A stretch of DNA of 8,875 bases, taken from NCBI GenBank assembly GCA_947593275.1, contig CANQDN010000055.1, positions 1-8,875 of the forward strand. The letters are read 5' to 3'. A program made the position numbers and the translations under genes. This DNA is from an uncultured Bacilli bacterium. Its GTDB lineage: Bacteria > Bacillota_I > Bacilli_A > RF39 > UBA660. The notes beneath the pieces were generated by a model. That model saw nothing but the letters and a program-made list of their open reading frames with translations. It ran no database searches and was not told where the DNA came from. Below are positions 6,468 to 8,875 of this stretch, piece by piece (the stretch's first letter is position 1; every line of letters begins with the position of its first letter).

Positions 6468-7418
6468 TTAATCATTTTCCATCAAAATAGAGAAAACCAA
6501 ATAAGCCGTTTTCAAAGTATCATGCCTAATTAAGTTATCTTCAACTGTATAAATTTTATCTTTAATTACCCGAATATTAAATTTCTTTAAATTATCTTCA
6601 TCTAACAAAACCGGATCTTTTTGCTCTTCTGTAGCATATTTGAGAACTAATTCCGAATCAATAGGATCATTATTAGCAATTACAATATCAATGGTATTAT
6701 TACCCAAATAATCATTAAGCACTTTTATATGATCACTAACTTTAAAATTATCTGTCTCTCCCGGCTGCGTAACTAAATTACAAATATATAATTTTTTTGA
6801 CTTGCTCTTTTTTATCGCTGAAACTACCTCTGGAATAATAATATTAGGAATAATACTTGTAAGCAAACTACCTGAAGAAAAAATAATAAGATCTGCTTCC
6901 TTTATAGCGACTAAAACTTCCGGTGTAACATTAACTTTTCGATCATACATTATTTTCTTAATCTTTTTATTACACTTAGTTATCCCAGTCTCTCCATAAA
7001 TTTTTTTATCATCTTCCGTTATAGCAACCAACTCAGCATTACTCTCAGTTATAGGTAAAACCTGACCATCTATATCCAATAACTTAGCAAAAACCGGAAT
7101 AGCACTAGCAAAACTGCCTTTCTGATCTAATAAAGCCGTCAATAATAAATTTTTTATAGAATGATTCCCCAAAGTACGTGACTGTTTAAATCGATAGTTC
7201 ATCAAATTTATAATATCCGTATCTATATTACTCATAGCTAACATAACTTTTGATATATCTCCAACAGCAGGTATTTTAAAATCTTTCCGCAAACGAAAAG
7301 TGGACCCTCCATTATCAGATACTGACACAACAGCCGTTATATCAATTGGAAATAACTTTAATCCTTTAAGCATTTGGGAAAGTCCAGACCCACCTCCAAA
7401 TATTACTATTTTTTTCAT
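6468..7418 (-). CDS. yvcK: YvcK/CofD-like protein (gluconeogenesis/cell-shape factor)
   Basis: The 316-residue product is a full-length YvcK (UPF0052) protein. The fold is related to CofD, and Bacillus YvcK binds UDP-sugars and is needed for growth on gluconeogenic carbon sources and for normal cell shape. Visible motifs are GGGSGLS (8-14), SVSDNGGSTFRLR (32-44), AVGDISK (51-57), YGETGI (141-146), SGSLLTSIIPN (182-192) and TQPGETDNFKVSDH (217-230). Two places differ from the usual family pattern as I know it: the GHSLGNL segment reads NHSIKNL (85-91), and GPGSL reads SSGSL (181-185). rapZ, normally just upstream, is missing; an unrelated gene lies 125 nt upstream. The ATG at 7416-7418 has only a poor ribosome site (GGATA just before it). 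Confidence 0.94.
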   Translation of the reverse strand: MKKIVIFGGGSGLSQMLKGLKLFPIDITAVVSVSDNGGSTFRLRKDFKIPAVGDISKVMLAMSNIDTDIINLMNYRFKQSRTLGNHSIKNLLLTALLDQKGSFASAIPVFAKLLDIDGQVLPITESNAELVAITEDDKKIYGETGITKCNKKIKKIMYDRKVNVTPEVLVAIKEADLIIFSSGSLLTSIIPNIIIPEVVSAIKKSKSKKLYICNLVTQPGETDNFKVSDHIKVLNDYLGNNTIDIVIANNDPIDSELVLKYATEEQKDPVLLDEDNLKKFNIRVIKDKIYTVEDNLIRHDTLKTAYLVFSILMEND

Positions 7419-7426
7419 TATCCATC

Positions 7427-7455
7427 ACAATATAACTTTATCACAAATTTGACAA
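7427..7455 (-). promoter_or_regulatory. Candidate promoter of yvcK-whiA
   Basis: On the minus strand TTGTCA (7450-7455, 5 of 6 to consensus) is followed by TATATT at 15 bp (7429-7434) or TATTGT at 17 bp (7427-7432). Either would start transcription within about 10-15 nt of the yvcK ATG. That would give a very short leader, in line with the poor ribosome site. The heptamer ATCACAA (plus strand) is repeated at 7424-7430 and 7440-7446, inside and next to this region. Confidence 0.35.
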
Positions 7456-7543
7456 AAAAAGAACACTTTATCGCAATTATTTATTGTTAAGACAAAACAA
7501 TTCAATCGATTTCTCGAAAAAGATTATTCATCTAACTTATATT

Positions 7544-8338
7544 TTATTTTTCTTTAACACTAAATTCATTTTTCCTAATAAAATTATTTCTAATTTCATC
7601 AGCTTCTCGAATTTTTGTTAAATATAATAAATCCCTTTCCAGCGTATACCACTTTACTTGAATGTCATCTTCTTTACACCTCCTTGAAGGTTTATTCTGC
7701 AAATTTCTATCATAACATTTTATATTTAAAGCACCTACATTTATAAAATTAGATGAAAAACTTGGAAAACTATTTAAGTATTCAAGAATCTCCGAATTAG
7801 TCGCCCAAATAAAATTTCCTGGCGTCCCATAAATTAATGCAACACAATGATACTTTTGAAGCTCTATTCCTTTAAAAATAAATCGTATAAATAATTGATT
7901 TCTTATATAATAAGCATTAAAACATTTACGTATATTATCTATATCTTGACTAAATTGCTCAATATATGTTTCAGCATCAACCTTTACATTATTAATTTTT
8001 CCCACCATAAATTTATCAAAATCAGAAATAATTTTATTATCAACACCAATATCAGTTAAAAAATCATAAAAACGTTGTTTATTTTCCTGATGCATAGAAC
8101 ATCTATGGCCAGATTTTATGCTTATTCCCTTAACAATACCATTTATTTTAATTTTAATATCTGATTTTTCTAAATATTTGCTGCGCCAACAATCAATTTC
8201 TGAATCTAAACTAACATTATTAAAAATAGAAAAAATTAACTTTTGCGCATTTTTTGATAAATCTTTAACCTTTTTATTATCAAAATACTTTTTAAAATTA
8301 ATTTCATTTTGAATTCCAAGCACTGACTCATGCATCAT
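7544..8338 (-). CDS. Uncharacterised protein, possible stand-alone restriction-type PD-(D/E)xK nuclease
   Basis: The 264-residue product starts at ATG 8336-8338. GAGG lies 6 nt upstream, and an earlier in-frame ATG (8360-8362) falls inside the -10 box and is rejected. There is no signal peptide or membrane helix. The core segment (59-76) has Asp60, then KGISIKSG with Lys75, the spacing of a PD-(D/E)xK nuclease site, though Ser73 stands where the second acid is usual. Glu12 in an N-terminal helix and His83/Glu85 in SMHQE are further site candidates. The C-terminal part has LIYGTPGNFIWAT (168-180) and DDIQVKWYTLERDL (224-237), which by memory resembles a family of Firmicute proteins annotated as hypothetical or restriction endonuclease. 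The fold call is inference. No methyltransferase lies beside it in this window. It sits alone between an rRNA operon and yvcK, a common place for an accessory insertion. Confidence 0.75.
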   Translation of the reverse strand: MMHESVLGIQNEINFKKYFDNKKVKDLSKNAQKLIFSIFNNVSLDSEIDCWRSKYLEKSDIKIKINGIVKGISIKSGHRCSMHQENKQRFYDFLTDIGVDNKIISDFDKFMVGKINNVKVDAETYIEQFSQDIDNIRKCFNAYYIRNQLFIRFIFKGIELQKYHCVALIYGTPGNFIWATNSEILEYLNSFPSFSSNFINVGALNIKCYDRNLQNKPSRRCKEDDIQVKWYTLERDLLYLTKIREADEIRNNFIRKNEFSVKEK

Positions 8339-8357
8339 TAACCACCTCGTAATTAAT

Positions 8358-8366
8358 ATCATAGCA
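8358..8366 (-). promoter_or_regulatory. Extended -10 box of the nuclease-like gene
   Basis: On the minus strand TGCTATGAT (TGn plus TATGAT, 5 of 6 to TATAAT) lies about 20 nt before the ATG at 8338. No convincing -35 is found at 16-18 bp. TCGACA (8385-8390) is 21 bp upstream, too far for normal spacing. The leader would be roughly 13-15 nt and just include the GAGG ribosome site. Confidence 0.45.
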
Positions 8367-8476
8367 CATTATTAGAGAATATTTTGTCGAATTAAAGTTA
8401 AAAATGCATTTTGAGAGCAAAAAATATCGTAATTTATCATAAAATATAAATTAATATCCAAAAAATTATACAAACA

Positions 8477-8523
8477 TGCAATAATGCATAAAAAATCAAG
8501 TATATATGAAAAAAATTATTGCA
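8477..8523. repeat. 9-bp inverted repeat in the rRNA-downstream intergenic region
   Basis: TGCAATAAT (8477-8485) and ATTATTGCA (8515-8523) are perfect inverted copies 29 nt apart. The space between the nuclease-like gene and 5S rRNA (8367-8530) is otherwise A+T-rich with no open frame that has a ribosome site and no tRNA. A role in ending or processing rRNA transcripts is possible but not shown. Confidence 0.35.
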
Positions 8524-8540
8524 AAAAAAAAGCCAGCAAC
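8523..8540 (-). terminator. Poly-U tract at the 3' end of 5S rRNA, likely rRNA operon terminator
   Basis: Directly after the last paired base of 5S helix I (GTTGCTGGC on the minus strand) comes an unbroken run of nine T. A second run of seven T follows shortly after (8508-8514). The 5S 3' stem structure followed by the U run would work as an intrinsic terminator without a separate hairpin. Confidence 0.5.
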
Positions 8541-8637
8541 TTCCTATTTTCGCATAAAACTATCTTCGGCGTTCTAGTGCTTAACTTCTCTGTTCGGGAT
8601 GGGAAGAGGTGTGTCCACTAGGCTATCGTTACTAGCA
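8531..8637 (-). rRNA. rrf: 5S ribosomal RNA
   Basis: The minus strand has the conserved 5S core CCCATCCCGAAC (near 8594-8605) and GAAGTTAAGC (near 8579-8588), followed by the GCCGA segment. The ends pair as helix I: GCTAGTAAC (8628-8636) with GTTGCTGGC (8532-8540), nine pairs including G-U. Length is about 105-107 nt. Exact ends may be off by one or two bases. It lies about 60 nt after the 23S 3' end, with no tRNA between. Confidence 0.93.
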
Positions 8638-8653
8638 AAGGATTTTGTCCTTT
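8637..8653. repeat. Hairpin in the 23S-5S spacer, next to the 5S 5' end
   Basis: AAAGGA (8637-8642) and TCCTTT (8648-8653) form a perfect 6-bp stem with a 5-nt loop, immediately before the mature 5S 5' end in the transcript. A role in rRNA processing is a guess. The rest of the spacer to 8696 holds no gene. Confidence 0.4.
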
Positions 8654-8696
8654 AAAAACTTGATAATGCGACTCAAACCAAATTAATTAAATAATT

Positions 8697-8875
<179 letters not shown>

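Noticed and set aside
6802..6999. 65-codon plus-strand frame inside yvcK
   Set aside because: It lies wholly antisense to a well-conserved gene, has no ribosome site, and its hydrophobic content mirrors the opposite strand.
7477..7502. ATTGTT/AACAAT hairpin downstream of the nuclease-like gene as its terminator
   Set aside because: Six weak pairs with no T run on the minus strand.
8118..8312. 64-codon plus-strand frame inside the nuclease-like gene
   Set aside because: Antisense shadow without ribosome site or recognisable motif.
8364..8530. tRNA or small RNA gene after 5S rRNA
   Set aside because: No cloverleaf or T-loop (GGTTCGA-type) sequence is present. Only A+T-rich sequence with short inverted repeats.

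Overview
The window is strongly A+T-rich, with Shine-Dalgarno sites of the AGGAGG type, a WhiA/YvcK pair, a ClpP of the Firmicute type and a uridine-kinase-family protein with a TGS-like front end. Together these point to a low-GC Gram-positive bacterium (Bacillota), probably a Bacilli lineage near the Erysipelotrichia/Mollicutes side. That placement is inference. TGG is the tryptophan codon and all seven visible stops are TAA or TAG, so nothing shows the Mycoplasma code in use.

Layout, left to right. At 1-1779 (minus) is a family 31 glycoside hydrolase whose C-terminus runs off the window. At 1842-2021 (minus) is an uncharacterised 59-residue membrane-anchored peptide gene. At 2057-3052 (minus) is gap (glyceraldehyde-3-phosphate dehydrogenase), whose start overlaps by 8 nt the end of a nucleoside/uridine-type kinase gene (3045-4688, minus). 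A divergent intergenic region follows, then clpP (4836-5405, plus). A 119-bp A+T-rich convergent gap separates clpP from whiA (5525-6451, minus) and yvcK (6468-7418, minus), which form a two-gene unit. Upstream of yvcK lies an uncharacterised gene at 7544-8338 (minus) that looks like a stand-alone restriction-type nuclease. The right end carries 5S rRNA (about 8531-8637, minus) and the 3' end of 23S rRNA (about 8697-8875, minus), so an rRNA operon reads into this region.

How the genes fit together. Most of the window is core housekeeping. gap and the kinase appear to be one transcription unit with translational coupling. yvcK-whiA is a conserved Firmicute pair, but rapZ, which normally precedes yvcK, is absent. 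clpP sits near whiA as in some other Firmicutes, but here it faces whiA. The most accessory-looking genes are the nuclease-like gene between the rRNA operon and yvcK, and the 59-residue membrane peptide after gap. Three minus-strand promoters (GH31, kinase, nuclease-like gene) share a TGn-extended -10 box. In two of them that box contains a false upstream ATG, which decides the gene start. No CRISPR array, insertion sequence, prophage gene or tRNA was seen, and no clear new multi-gene system is present.
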